DNA from: Methylophilus glucosoxydans | Lineage (GTDB): Bacteria; Pseudomonadota; Gammaproteobacteria; Burkholderiales; Methylophilaceae | Assembly (NCBI RefSeq): GCF_042676145.1 | Contig: NZ_JBHTJW010000002.1 | Span: forward strand, 806,001 to 870,000 | Length of the DNA: 64,000 bases | Reading direction: 5' to 3' | Part shown: positions 16,569 to 26,089 of the stretch, one piece after another | Layout of the letters: each line of letters begins with the position of its first letter | Numbering within the stretch: position 1 is the first letter of the stretch | Made by a program: the position numbers and the translations under genes | Notes under the pieces: generated by a model | The model's input: the letters and a program-made list of their open reading frames with translations, nothing else | The model's database searches: none | Told to the model about the DNA's origin: nothing

Positions 16569-18301
16569 TGGCTTTAGCGGGCGGATGGCGGCAGTCGCCG
16601 ATGTGGGCATTTATGCAGCCTTTTCAGGGTGCATTTTTACAGATGTTCTGGCTGAGTTTTTTAACCAATGTGCTGATGCTGGTGCCCACGCTGTACATGC
16701 TGCAACTGTATGACCGGGTTATGCTCAGCCGTAATACGCTGACGCTGGTGGCGATGACGCTGCTGACAGCCGGCTTGCTTGTGTTCATGGCGGGGGCCGA
16801 CTGGTTGCGCAGCTTGTATGCGGTGAAGACCGGAGTGCAGTTTGACTTGCGCTTTGGCAAACAGGTGTTTGCCGCCACCTTTGATCCTGGTCGCCCGGCG
16901 TCCAGTGTGCCGCAACAGGCCTTGCAGCAATTGACGGCGGTCAGGCAGTGGCTTACTGGGCAGGGCTTGTTTGCCTTGCTGGATATTCCCTGGAGCCTGA
17001 TTTACATCGCCGTCCTGTTTGCCCTGCATCCGCTGCTGGGCATGACCGCAATTGCATTCTGCCTGGTGCAGTGCCTGGTGGCCTGGTGGCATCAGCATGT
17101 CTTGGCGCAGCCTGGTCAGGAAACCCACGCCGCCCGCCAGCGTACCGAGCATTTTTTGCAACAGAAAATTCAGCATGCACAGACCAGTCATGTGCTGGGC
17201 ATGATGCAGACCTTGCGCCAGCACTGGCAACAGTTGCTGGCACAGCAAGCCGAGTCCGAAGACCACTGGCAACGCCAGAGCGATCGCAGCCAGTTTCTCA
17301 ACAAATCGGTGCGTTATTGCCTGCAATCGCTCATGCTGGCTGTCGCTGCGTGGTTGACCATTGAAGGCGAGATCAGTGTCGGTTCTATGGTGGCTTCCAA
17401 TGTGCTGATTGCGCGTGCGCTGCAACCGTTTGATGTCATGGTGCAAAGCTGGCGCCAGTGGTTGCAAGCCAAGACGGCCGCCGGTGAGCTTCAGCAAATG
17501 ATGACGGATGTGCCGGTGAAGGCGGGGGCTGAGGCGCAAACAATGGAAACCGTCGCCGCTGCCCCCCTGTTGCGGCCCTATACCTTGCAGTTGACGCAGG
17601 TCGGGGTCAGTCATGGGGCCCGCCCGTTGCTGCAGGCGGTGGATGTCAGCATTCTGCCGGGCCGCCTGTTATGCGTGATGGGCCCCTCCGGGGCAGGCAA
17701 AAGTACCTTGGCCCGATTGCTGGTCGGGGCGGTATTTGCCGAGCGCGGGCGCTATGAAGTCAACCAGACCTTGCTGACGCCTGCCAATGTGCGGCAGTCA
17801 CTCACCAGCGTTGGTTATCTGCCGCAGCAAGTGTCTTTGCTCGAAGGCACCATTGCCGAGAATGTGGCACGTTTTGGGCCACTCGAGACGCCGCATATCT
17901 TGCAGGCTTGCCAGCGCGTGGGCTTGCACGAGGCCATTTTGCGCTTGCCACAAGGCTACGATACTCGGCTGGATGCGCAAGGCTTGCCCTTGTCAGGAGG
18001 CCAGCGACAGCTGCTCGGTCTGGCCCGCGCCATTTACAAAGAGCCCGCCTTGCTGGTGCTGGATGAGCCCAATGCCAGCCTGGACGAGTTTGGCGAAGCC
18101 AGGCTGCTGCAGCTATTGCAGGCGCTGAAAACCCTCAACACGACCATCGTCGTCATTTCTCACCGTTCCGGCATCCTCAAGATCACCGACGACCTGCTGG
18201 TGCTCAAGCGCGGCGAAGTATTGCACCACGGGCCGCGTGATGCCGGCATCGTCTATTTAAACCAGTTACAAGCAGCCAGTCCTCTGGCTACTACGGAGTA
18301 A
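16565..18301 (+). CDS. Type I secretion ABC transporter, second of a pair
   Basis: 578 residues, ATG 16565 overlapping the previous stop. The fold matches its neighbour: membrane domain beginning MFWLSFLTNVLMLVPTLYMLQLYDRV, then an ATPase domain with Walker A GPSGAGKST, signature LSGGQRQ and Walker B LLVLDEPNASLDE. Both genes keep all ATPase motifs, so neither is an obviously degenerate half. Most RTX systems use a homodimer; two adjacent complete ABC genes suggest a heterodimeric exporter or two substrate specificities. Confidence 0.93.
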   Translation: MMALAGGWRQSPMWAFMQPFQGAFLQMFWLSFLTNVLMLVPTLYMLQLYDRVMLSRNTLTLVAMTLLTAGLLVFMAGADWLRSLYAVKTGVQFDLRFGKQVFAATFDPGRPASSVPQQALQQLTAVRQWLTGQGLFALLDIPWSLIYIAVLFALHPLLGMTAIAFCLVQCLVAWWHQHVLAQPGQETHAARQRTEHFLQQKIQHAQTSHVLGMMQTLRQHWQQLLAQQAESEDHWQRQSDRSQFLNKSVRYCLQSLMLAVAAWLTIEGEISVGSMVASNVLIARALQPFDVMVQSWRQWLQAKTAAGELQQMMTDVPVKAGAEAQTMETVAAAPLLRPYTLQLTQVGVSHGARPLLQAVDVSILPGRLLCVMGPSGAGKSTLARLLVGAVFAERGRYEVNQTLLTPANVRQSLTSVGYLPQQVSLLEGTIAENVARFGPLETPHILQACQRVGLHEAILRLPQGYDTRLDAQGLPLSGGQRQLLGLARAIYKEPALLVLDEPNASLDEFGEARLLQLLQALKTLNTTIVVISHRSGILKITDDLLVLKRGEVLHHGPRDAGIVYLNQLQAASPLATTE

Positions 18302-18303
18302 AC

Positions 18304-19653
18304 ATGTCGCTGATGTCGACCAGCCCTGTCCCTGACAATGTCCATGCCATTGAAGACTATGCGCATAACGCGAGGCCTGCACGCAAAGGTGCCCTGATTT
18401 TGCTGGCGGGCCTGGCCGGGTTTGTGCTGTGGGCTGCCCTGGCGCCACTGGATGAGGGCGTGCCGACCGAAGGCGTGATCAGCGTGGAAAGCAATCACAA
18501 GGTGGTGCAGCATTTGTCTGGCGGCATGGTCAGCGAGTTATTTGTGCACGAAGGGCAGGAGGTGCACGCCGGTGACCTGTTGTTTAAGCTGGATGCCCAG
18601 GCCAGCAAGGCACGCTATGAAGAGGTGCGTCACCGTTATGCCGGGTTGCGCGCACAGGAAGACCGCTTGCGTGCCGAGCAGACGCAGCGCACGCTGATTG
18701 ATTTTCACCCGGATTTGATCAGCCAGCAGACCGACCCGCTGATTCAGCAACAGATGCGTAACCAGAGCCAGTTGCTGCTGGCCAAAGTGTCAGCGCTGGC
18801 GGCGGATATTGCGGCCAAGCAAGAGGCCATTGCCGGCTATCAGGCGCTGATAGAAGGCTATCGCGGCGTGTTGACCAGTCATGAATCGCAACTGCGCCTG
18901 CTCGAAGAACAACTGCAGGGTGTGCGCGCCCTGGCGGCCGAGGGCTATGCGCCCCGCAACCAGCAAAATGACCTGGAGCAACGTGTGGCGGCCCTGTATG
19001 GTGACCGGGCCAATACGCAAGCCAATCTGTTGCGTGCACAGCGGGCCATTCTCGAGCTGCAACAGCAAATTTATCAGCGCAAACAGCTGGAGAAAAAAGA
19101 CATTGATGCAGAAATGGCGCAAGTCAAATTGCAAGTCGAGGCCGATGCCGAAAAAGTCCGCGCGTTGCGCGAAGAACTGGGGCGGACTGAAATCCGCGCG
19201 CCAGCCTCAGGCCAGGTGGTGGGCTTGCAGGTACACACCGTGGGTGCCGTGATCCAGCCTGGGCAAAAACTCATGGATATTGTGCCCTCGGGTGAAGCGC
19301 TGATTGTGGACGCACAGATTCCGCCACACCTGATCGACAAAATTCATGTCGGCCAGGCGGCCGATATCCGCTTCTCTACCTTTGCCAACAGCCCGCAACT
19401 GCTGGCAGAGGGCCAGCTCAAATCGGTTTCCAAAGACCTGCTGAGCAAACCGGCCGCAACGCCTGAAGGCAGCCAGAGTTATTACCTGGCCCGCGTCAAG
19501 CTGACGGACAAAGGCGTGCAAGCCTTGCAAGGCCGCCAGTTACAGCCGGGCATGCCAGTACAGGTCGTGATCAAGACCGGGGAGCGCACGCTGTGGAATT
19601 ACCTGATGCATCCGCTGAGCAAGCGGTTGGCCGCTTCAATGAAAGAAGAATAA
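18304..19653 (+). CDS. Membrane-fusion (HlyD-family) protein of the type I exporter
   Basis: 449 residues starting 2 bases after the second ABC gene. One N-terminal transmembrane helix (~28-46, GALILLAGLAGFVLWAALAPL) is followed by a lipoyl/barrel half (EGVISVESNHKVVQHLSGGMVSELFVHEGQEV), a long coiled coil (~100-290) and the second half (TEIRAPASGQVVGLQVHTVGAVIQPGQKLMDIVP). It bridges the ABC pair and the outer-membrane TolC-like protein. The stop overlaps the next start (TAATG), showing translational coupling. Confidence 0.95.
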   Translation: MSLMSTSPVPDNVHAIEDYAHNARPARKGALILLAGLAGFVLWAALAPLDEGVPTEGVISVESNHKVVQHLSGGMVSELFVHEGQEVHAGDLLFKLDAQASKARYEEVRHRYAGLRAQEDRLRAEQTQRTLIDFHPDLISQQTDPLIQQQMRNQSQLLLAKVSALAADIAAKQEAIAGYQALIEGYRGVLTSHESQLRLLEEQLQGVRALAAEGYAPRNQQNDLEQRVAALYGDRANTQANLLRAQRAILELQQQIYQRKQLEKKDIDAEMAQVKLQVEADAEKVRALREELGRTEIRAPASGQVVGLQVHTVGAVIQPGQKLMDIVPSGEALIVDAQIPPHLIDKIHVGQAADIRFSTFANSPQLLAEGQLKSVSKDLLSKPAATPEGSQSYYLARVKLTDKGVQALQGRQLQPGMPVQVVIKTGERTLWNYLMHPLSKRLAASMKEE

Positions 19654-21179
19654 TGGAAACACGTTCTCAGTGGCTGCGCAGGCAAATTGATGCGTTACGC
19701 GGTACTCCTAACCTCGCCGTACTATTTGTACTGTCTCGGCTCGTCCGCTCCGTGCGCCTTGCACTTTATCCTGCTCACTCACTGATAACGTATTTTCCAA
19801 TGGCGGTTGCTTTATATGTCTCTCTATTTATATTTTTGCGTCTATTCCGGATTTTAAGACTGGTCTGCCTCCTTGCAGGCTTATCGTTGCCAGGGATAGT
19901 CATCGCCGAGGCCGACCTCAACAGTCTGTATCAACTGGCGGCGACCCATAATGCAGACTACCGGGCTGCGCTGGCCAATACCGAGGCTGAGCGTGAAGAG
20001 TTGACCAAGGCGCGCGCAATGTTTTATCCCAAGGTACAACTGGGCTTGCTCAAGGGGCGCGGCAATACGGACCGCACGACGCAAACCACGCTGGGGGCCG
20101 TCAATAGTGAGCTCGATTATTCGCTCGAAAATTACAGCCTCTCGGTCAGGCAACCGCTGTACAACAAAGAGACGCTCGCCATGTATGGCGGCGCCAAATC
20201 TTATGTGAGTGCGCAGGAGTCATTGCTGGAGCAGGAAACCGCAAAACTGATCCTCAAGCTGGTGTCGGTTTATCTGGAGACGCTCTACGCGCAAGACCGC
20301 GTAACGGTGCAGGCACGCAAGCTGGAGGCGGTCAGCCAGCAATTGCAACAGGCGGAACAGCGCTATACGCGCGGCAGTGGCACCGTGGTCGAGGTGAGTG
20401 AGGCGCAGTCCAATCTGGATGTGGCTAAAGTGGAGCACTTGCAAGCCAATAATGACTTGCAGGCCAGTCAGCAAAGCCTGCAGATTCTGACAGGCAGCAC
20501 GCATGTCTTGTCTGCCGAGCTGCTGGTCGATGGCTTGAATCAGCTCAGCCCGGCCGAGCACCCGCTGGAAACCTGGCTGGCGCTGGCCCGGCAACACCAC
20601 CCTGAGCTGGCGGCGGCCTACCAGAATATTGAGGTTGCCAAAAAGGATGTCGAGAAAAAACAGGCCGGGCATTATCCGACGCTGGATTTGGTCGGTGTGC
20701 GCTCTTACAGCCAGAACGACAGTAATAACACCTTGGGCTCGCGTTTTGACACCACAACGCTGGCATTGCAGATGAATGTGCCCTTATTTGCGGGTGGGTA
20801 TGTGAGTGCCAATGTGCGACAGAGTGCCAGCCGCCTGACTGCCAGTGAAGAAACCATGACCGCCAAGTTGCGCGAGGTGGAGTTCAATGTGCGCAAGTAC
20901 TACCAGAGTCTGCACGCACAACAACAATCCGTCACTGCCTACCAGCAGGCGGTGCAGTCGGCCAGGGTGGCCCTGGATGGCACGCAAAAAGGATTTTTGG
21001 CCGGATTTAAAACCAACCACGAGGTGCTGGAAGCCCAACAAAAGCTGTTTAACAACCAGCTGGCACTGACCAAGGCCTATTACAGCCTGATTAGTGACTG
21101 GGTGAACTTGCAGTTCAGCAGTGGTTTGTTGTCACTGGACACGCTTAATCGCGTGAGCCAATTGTTTATGACCAAGTAG
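19653..21179 (+). CDS. TolC-family outer-membrane channel of the type I exporter
   Basis: From the coupled ATG at 19653 the product has 508 residues. The mature part (~90 on) is a TolC/PrtF-type protein with two related halves: DLNSLYQLAATHNADYRAALANTEAEREEL, then VEVSEAQSNLDVAKVEHLQANNDLQASQQSLQILTG and PTLDLVGVRSYSQNDSNN, with long helices throughout. The first ~50 residues before the hydrophobic stretch are odd for an exported protein. ATG 19800 would begin a more usual signal sequence (MAVALYVSLFIFLRLFRIL) ending near VIAEADL. The true start is therefore uncertain; the family is not. Confidence 0.9.
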   Translation: METRSQWLRRQIDALRGTPNLAVLFVLSRLVRSVRLALYPAHSLITYFPMAVALYVSLFIFLRLFRILRLVCLLAGLSLPGIVIAEADLNSLYQLAATHNADYRAALANTEAEREELTKARAMFYPKVQLGLLKGRGNTDRTTQTTLGAVNSELDYSLENYSLSVRQPLYNKETLAMYGGAKSYVSAQESLLEQETAKLILKLVSVYLETLYAQDRVTVQARKLEAVSQQLQQAEQRYTRGSGTVVEVSEAQSNLDVAKVEHLQANNDLQASQQSLQILTGSTHVLSAELLVDGLNQLSPAEHPLETWLALARQHHPELAAAYQNIEVAKKDVEKKQAGHYPTLDLVGVRSYSQNDSNNTLGSRFDTTTLALQMNVPLFAGGYVSANVRQSASRLTASEETMTAKLREVEFNVRKYYQSLHAQQQSVTAYQQAVQSARVALDGTQKGFLAGFKTNHEVLEAQQKLFNNQLALTKAYYSLISDWVNLQFSSGLLSLDTLNRVSQLFMTK

Positions 21180-21192
21180 TCGGGGGTAAATC

Positions 21193-21648
21193 ATGTCCAA
21201 AAAAAATCAATCTGCAATCCGTCCAGTGGCCACACTTGCGCCAAACACACACCGGGGGTTTACCTTGCTGGAACTGCTGGTGGTGATGGTGATTATCGGT
21301 CTGCTGGCTGGCTATGTCGGCCCCAAGTACTTTGCACAGATCGGCAAGTCTGAAACCAAAACCGCCAAAGCACAAATTGAGGCCTTGTCGCGCGCGCTGG
21401 ACACCTATCGGCTGGACACTGGCCATTACCCCAGCACTGAGCAAGGGCTGGCGGCGCTGAATCAGGCCCCCAGTGGCGAGACCAAGTGGCAGGGGCCTTA
21501 TCTGGCCAAAGGCGTGCCCGCTGATCCTTGGGGGCGGCCTTATCTATACCGCGCGCCTGGTGAGCATGGCGACTACGATGTCTGGACTTTGGGCAGTGAT
21601 GGTGCGGCGGGCGGCCAGGATGCCGATAGCGATGTGGGTAACTGGTAA
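21193..21648 (+). CDS. gspG: Major pseudopilin, GspG type
   Basis: 151 residues. The prepilin motif is HRG^FTLLELLVVMVIIGLLAGYV with Glu at position 5; the ~27-residue leader is longer than usual. The C-terminal part is the T2SS-G core: YPSTEQGLAALNQAP, KGVPADPWGRPYLY and the Ca2+-loop region GSDGAAGGQDADSDVGNW that stabilises GspG. It would form the shaft of the pseudopilus. It heads an eleven-gene run reaching 30584, starting 13 bases after the TolC gene, so both secretion systems may share a transcript. No prepilin peptidase gene is present; PilD from elsewhere is presumably used. Confidence 0.95.
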   Translation: MSKKNQSAIRPVATLAPNTHRGFTLLELLVVMVIIGLLAGYVGPKYFAQIGKSETKTAKAQIEALSRALDTYRLDTGHYPSTEQGLAALNQAPSGETKWQGPYLAKGVPADPWGRPYLYRAPGEHGDYDVWTLGSDGAAGGQDADSDVGNW

Positions 21649-21663
21649 AGCAGCCATCTAGCC

Positions 21664-22857
21664 ATGAAGTTTGAGCTCAAGGTATTGCAGGGCAGCGAGG
21701 TCAGCTGGTTGTCGCTGGAGGCAGCCGACCCGCAGGCGGCACGTCAGCAGGCGCAGGCGCGTGGATATGGCGTCTTGCAGGTGCGCCAGCCGCGTCGGGC
21801 ATGGGCGCTTCCGCAATGGCCGATCAAGAAAAACAGCTTTCAGCTCAGCTTGTTTAGCCAGGAGTTGCTGGCGCTGCTGGAGTCTGGCCTGAGTTTGATT
21901 GAGGCGATTGAGGGACTGGCCGAGAAAGAGCAGCAAGAAACCTCAAGAGCGGTGCTGACCGACCTACGTAAGGCCTTGTACGAGGGCTTGCCGCTGTCAC
22001 AGGCGCTGGCTTTGCAACCCGCGGTCTTCAGCCCTTTGTATGTCGCCTTGATTCGTGCCAGCGAGCGCACCGGCGACATGGCACAGGCGCTCAAACGCCA
22101 TGTTGCTTATCAGGCCCAGGTCGATGCCATCCGTAAAAAAATCATCTCAGCGTCGATTTATCCGGTGTTGCTCATCGTGGTCGGTGGGCTGGTGGTGCTA
22201 TTTCTGCTGGGCTATGTGGTGCCGCGCTTTAGCACGATTTATGAAAGTGGTGGCGACAAGCTGCCCTGGGCCAGCCAGATGCTGCTGCGCTGGGGGCAGT
22301 TGCTGCAAGGGCATGGCGAGCTGGTGTTATTAAGCACCATCAGTGGTATCGCCATGCTGTGGCTGCTGTTTTCGCGTCCGGCTTGCCAGGCCTGGATCAT
22401 GAAAAAAATCTGGCAGATCCCGAGTTTGGGTGAGGCCTTGCGCATTTATCAACTGGCCCGCTTTTACCGCACGCTGGGGATGTTGTTACAGGGAGGAATT
22501 CCCTTGTTGACTGCCCTGGGCATGGTGCAGTCTCTGTTACCGCTAGAGATGCAACGCGCCTTGCAGCAGGTGATCGCTGATGTGCGTGAGGGCAAGCCGC
22601 TGTCTGGTGCCATGGAGGTGCATGGTTTGACCACTTCTATCGCCAACCGCATGTTGCGCGTGGGTGAGCGTAGCGGCCAGCTGGACGAGATGCTGGGGCG
22701 GATTGGGGTGTTTTATGACGAGGATACCGCGCGCCGCGTCGAGTGGTTGAGCAAGCTGCTGGAACCAGCACTGATGGTCATCATCGGCCTCATTGTCGGG
22801 CTGGTGGTGGTGTTGATGTATATGCCGATTTTTGAGTTGGCCGGCGCGATTGAATAA
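21664..22857 (+). CDS. gspF: Type II secretion inner-membrane platform protein, GspF type
   Basis: 397 residues with two repeated GspF/PilC domains (~55-180 and ~260-385) and three transmembrane helices (~165-190, ~215-235, ~370-392, ending LIVGLVVVLMYMPIFELAGAIE). Family signatures include FSQELLALLESGLSLIEAIEGLAEKE, LALQPAVFSPLYVALIRASERTGDMAQAL and FYRTLGMLLQGGIPLLTALGM. It anchors the GspE motor at the inner membrane. Confidence 0.95.
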   Translation: MKFELKVLQGSEVSWLSLEAADPQAARQQAQARGYGVLQVRQPRRAWALPQWPIKKNSFQLSLFSQELLALLESGLSLIEAIEGLAEKEQQETSRAVLTDLRKALYEGLPLSQALALQPAVFSPLYVALIRASERTGDMAQALKRHVAYQAQVDAIRKKIISASIYPVLLIVVGGLVVLFLLGYVVPRFSTIYESGGDKLPWASQMLLRWGQLLQGHGELVLLSTISGIAMLWLLFSRPACQAWIMKKIWQIPSLGEALRIYQLARFYRTLGMLLQGGIPLLTALGMVQSLLPLEMQRALQQVIADVREGKPLSGAMEVHGLTTSIANRMLRVGERSGQLDEMLGRIGVFYDEDTARRVEWLSKLLEPALMVIIGLIVGLVVVLMYMPIFELAGAIE

Positions 22858-22966
22858 TCAGCACCATAAATGAAAAATTTCGATTGAATAATGAGCCCCC
22901 AAAAAAGAGGTGCGGTTTAGTAGGCGTGTCAGAGGATAGAGGTTGTAGACGGGATGCAAGCTTAAA

Positions 22967-24676
22967 ATGAATATGCAGGATTTATCCATGTTGGAGCAGC
23001 CCCTGGGCGAGGCCCCCGTGTTGTCCGGCGACTTGCTGCAGCAGGCGCGACTATTGGCCGCGCAAAGCGGCCGGCCGCTGGTCGAGGTGCTGGAATCACT
23101 GAGTGGCTTGGCCGCCGATGCCTTTGTCGAGGCCTTGGGCCGCTGGCTGCACTATCCGGTCAAGACCGCGCTGGCCATGCATGCCATGCAGCCCAAGTTT
23201 GACACCTTGGGCCTCAATGACGCCAATGCCTGGCACGTGATCCTGATGCAAGCGGAGGATCAGTCTTTGCACATGCTGATGGCCGACCCGTTTGATGAGG
23301 CCTTGCAGGTACGCTTGCAGCATCTGGTGCGGCAACCGGTGCAGTGGTCACTGGCGCATCGCAATGATATTGCGGCCTGTTTGCAGTTTCACGAGGCGCA
23401 AATGCGGGCGATGGATCAGGTGCATGCGGGTGATGCTACCAGCCATGAAGAAGAGGCGCCGGTGGAAGAGCTCTCGCTCAAATCCATCAGCGAAGACAGC
23501 AGCCCGGTGGTGCGTTTTGTACGCTCTACCTTGTACGACGCGCTCAAGGCCGGGGCCAGTGATATCCATCTCGAATCAACGCTGCAAGGTTTGCGTGTCA
23601 AATACCGCATTGACGGTGTGCTCACCGAAGTCGGCGGTTTGAATGGCGTGATGCAGGCCGAGCAGGCCATTTCGCGCATCAAGGTCATGTCCGAGCTCGA
23701 TATTGCCGAGCGCCGTATTCCGCAAGATGGACGCTGCAAGGTGCATGCGCTGGGCCGCGACATTGACCTGCGCGTGTCCATCATGCCCAGTGTGCTGGGC
23801 GAGGATGCGGTGTTGCGCGTGCTCGACCGCAAAGCCCTCAGCGAGGCACAGGGCATCAGCCTGGAAGTCCTTGGATTTGCCCCGACCTTGCTGGCGCAAA
23901 TCCGCGCCCAGGCCGAGGCGCCGTATGGCATGTTACTGGTGACCGGCCCCACCGGCAGCGGTAAAACCACTACGCTGTATGGCATGATCTCCGAGATCAA
24001 TCAGGGCCAGGACAAGATCATCACCATTGAAGACCCGGTGGAATACCAGCTGCCCGGTGTCTTGCAAATTCCGGTCAATGAGAAAAAAGGCCTGACCTTT
24101 GCCCGTGGCTTGCGCTCCATTTTGCGGCATGACCCGGACAAAATCATGGTGGGCGAGATCCGCGATGGCGAAACCGCCCAAATTGCCGTGCAATCGGCGC
24201 TGACCGGGCATTTGGTACTGACCACGGTGCATGCCAATAATGTGTTTGATGTCATTGGCCGTTTTACCAATATGGGCGTCGATGCCTACAGCTTTGTCTC
24301 GGCGGTCAATGTGATTCTGGCGCAACGCCTGATCCGTGTGATTTGCCCGTATTGCAAGGTGGACGACCACCCTGATGCCGCCTTGCTGACTAAATCTGGC
24401 CTCACACCGGCGACCGCCAGCCATTACCAGTTTAAAAAAGGCCAGGGCTGTGGCCAGTGTCATGGCAGCGGCTACAAGGGCCGCAAGGGCATTGCTGAAT
24501 TATTGTTGTTTGATGACCGCATGCGCGAGCTCATCGTATCCAAAGCCCCCATCAGCCAGATCAAGGCACTGGCAGCCACCACCGGCACCCGTTCCATGCG
24601 TGAATCCGGGCTGGCCCTGGTGGCCGCGGGCGAAACCACCTTGCAGGAGATTAACCGTGTTACATCATTGGCCTGA
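22967..24676 (+). CDS. gspE: Type II secretion ATPase, GspE type
   Basis: 569 residues from ATG 22967 (a second ATG is two codons in). An N1-type domain (~1-150) precedes the ATPase core: Walker A GPTGSGKTTTLYG, Asp box around IEDPVEYQLPGVLQ, Walker B KIMVGEIRDGETA, His box LTGHLVLTTVHAN. A four-cysteine zinc-binding insert is intact (CPYC ... GCGQCHGSGYKGR). It hydrolyses ATP to drive pseudopilus assembly. It follows gspF by 109 bases. Confidence 0.96.
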   Translation: MNMQDLSMLEQPLGEAPVLSGDLLQQARLLAAQSGRPLVEVLESLSGLAADAFVEALGRWLHYPVKTALAMHAMQPKFDTLGLNDANAWHVILMQAEDQSLHMLMADPFDEALQVRLQHLVRQPVQWSLAHRNDIAACLQFHEAQMRAMDQVHAGDATSHEEEAPVEELSLKSISEDSSPVVRFVRSTLYDALKAGASDIHLESTLQGLRVKYRIDGVLTEVGGLNGVMQAEQAISRIKVMSELDIAERRIPQDGRCKVHALGRDIDLRVSIMPSVLGEDAVLRVLDRKALSEAQGISLEVLGFAPTLLAQIRAQAEAPYGMLLVTGPTGSGKTTTLYGMISEINQGQDKIITIEDPVEYQLPGVLQIPVNEKKGLTFARGLRSILRHDPDKIMVGEIRDGETAQIAVQSALTGHLVLTTVHANNVFDVIGRFTNMGVDAYSFVSAVNVILAQRLIRVICPYCKVDDHPDAALLTKSGLTPATASHYQFKKGQGCGQCHGSGYKGRKGIAELLLFDDRMRELIVSKAPISQIKALAATTGTRSMRESGLALVAAGETTLQEINRVTSLA

Positions 24677-25565
24677 GCCCGGCGTCGATTGCCATGCCGC
24701 CGCCAGCCGCCGCTGGTGGCAAGCCTACACTGCGCCAGAGTTGCGCATAGTGATCACGCATGACCGCATTGTCGCCTTTGAGTGCTCTCGGCGCGGACGA
24801 TTGGGTGGCGCTGCGCAATGCCTGCAACACGCGGCGCATATGGTGGATGATCACAGTGATGCCCATGCTGCATCCCCATCTGCGCCATTGTGGGAGACCT
24901 TGCGCCTGGTGTTATCAACCTATGCCGGGCAACGCTGGCATGTGGTGGTCGTGCTCTCTAATCAATTTGTGCGCTGGCTGGCCTTGCCCTGGCAAGATCA
25001 GATCCGTAGCCGTGCGGATCAGCAAGCCTATTTTGCCCATGGTTTGCAGCAGGCGTTTGGGTCTCAGACGCAGCCATCGCAGCTACGCAGCCAGTGCCCG
25101 GGCTATGGCAAGCCATTTTTGATCAATGCGATTGCCGAGGACTTGCTGACGCAGTTACATCGCGAGTTTGATGCGGCAGGATTGCCTATCGGCCAACTGC
25201 TGCCAGCCTGGCAACTTTCGGCTAACCAAAGCCTGGCGTGGATGCGAAAGCAGGGCCGTGAAGCGGCTGGCTGGATCGTCTGCCGTGAGTCAACCAGCCT
25301 GACACTGGCTTGCCTGCAACACGGTGCCTGGCAGCAGATCCGCACGTTCCCGGTAGACCGCCATTCCCCTGACAGCGATTGGCGGCATACCTTGCGCCAG
25401 GTGTTGTTGCGCGAGCAGGCCCTGCATCCTGAGCGGGCGCAGTTGCCGGTTTATCTGGCCCAGACCGCACTCGCAGGTCTGCGCCCAGAAGATTTCTCGC
25501 CATTTAAAGTCATTGTTTTACCCACGACTGAGCCAGCGGGACAGCCGATGTGGAGTCTGGCCTGA
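24657..25565 (+). CDS. PilM/GspL-cytoplasmic-like platform protein
   Basis: 302 residues. GTG 24657 is chosen because AGGAGA lies seven bases upstream inside the end of gspE. No signal peptide or membrane helix is apparent. The pattern ELRIVITHDRIVAFECSRRG, then VVLSNQFVRWLALPWQ and AIAEDLLTQLHREFDAAGL, resembles MshI/PilM-like actin-fold proteins that link the motor to membrane partners. Similarity is weak; order and size (PilM-N-O-P before a secretin) support the call. Confidence 0.7.
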   Translation: MLHHWPEPGVDCHAAASRRWWQAYTAPELRIVITHDRIVAFECSRRGRLGGAAQCLQHAAHMVDDHSDAHAASPSAPLWETLRLVLSTYAGQRWHVVVVLSNQFVRWLALPWQDQIRSRADQQAYFAHGLQQAFGSQTQPSQLRSQCPGYGKPFLINAIAEDLLTQLHREFDAAGLPIGQLLPAWQLSANQSLAWMRKQGREAAGWIVCRESTSLTLACLQHGAWQQIRTFPVDRHSPDSDWRHTLRQVLLREQALHPERAQLPVYLAQTALAGLRPEDFSPFKVIVLPTTEPAGQPMWSLA

Positions 25566-26089
25566 TGCGTGCTGCCATGCCAGTTTTGGACTTTAATCAT
25601 GCCGCCGGTCGGCTGCCTGGCCCGGTCGCTTGTGCGCTCGGCCTGATCTTGCTGTTGCTATTGCTGGTGCTGGTACCGCTTTATCAGCACCTTAACCAGC
25701 AAAATCAGGTCTTGCAGCAGCAGTGGCTGGCCAGGCAGTCTGCCAGCCGCTCAGCCCCGGTGGTGCAGCTTGCGCCTATCAGCCCGGCCTTGCAGGCCGA
25801 GTTGACGCAGGCGCAGGCGCAGATTGCCACGCCTTGGTTGCCTTTGCTGCATGACCTCGAACGCGCGCAACAAGCTGAACTTTACTGGATGCAGCTGGCA
25901 CCCGATGCCAAGCGCAAACTGGTCAGGATGACGGTGCTCGCACACAAACGCCAGCAGGGCTGGGCCCTGGTTGAGCGTTTGCGTCAGCAAGCCTCGCTGG
26001 CGGCCGTCAAACTCAATAGCAGCGAAAGCACCGAGGTCAATGGCGAGCGCATGACCAGCTTGCAACTGGAGGCCGCATGGCAGTTTTAA
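25565..26089 (+). CDS. PilN-like bitopic membrane protein
   Basis: 174 residues, ATG 25565 coupled to the previous stop (TGATG). One membrane helix at ~22-45 (VACALGLILLLLLLVLVPLYQ) is followed by a coiled coil (QHLNQQNQVLQQQWLARQ) and a periplasmic region with the ferredoxin-like pattern typical of PilN/GspL C-termini (LYWMQLAPDAKRKLVRMTVLAHKRQQGWALVERLRQQ). It would pair with the next gene product in the inner-membrane platform. Confidence 0.7.
   Translation: MRAAMPVLDFNHAAGRLPGPVACALGLILLLLLLVLVPLYQHLNQQNQVLQQQWLARQSASRSAPVVQLAPISPALQAELTQAQAQIATPWLPLLHDLERAQQAELYWMQLAPDAKRKLVRMTVLAHKRQQGWALVERLRQQASLAAVKLNSSESTEVNGERMTSLQLEAAWQF

Noticed and set aside
16661..17614. 317-codon open frame on the minus strand
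   Set aside because: A shadow of the second ABC transporter, whose motifs are complete. The antisense product is His/Gln-rich and shows no domain.
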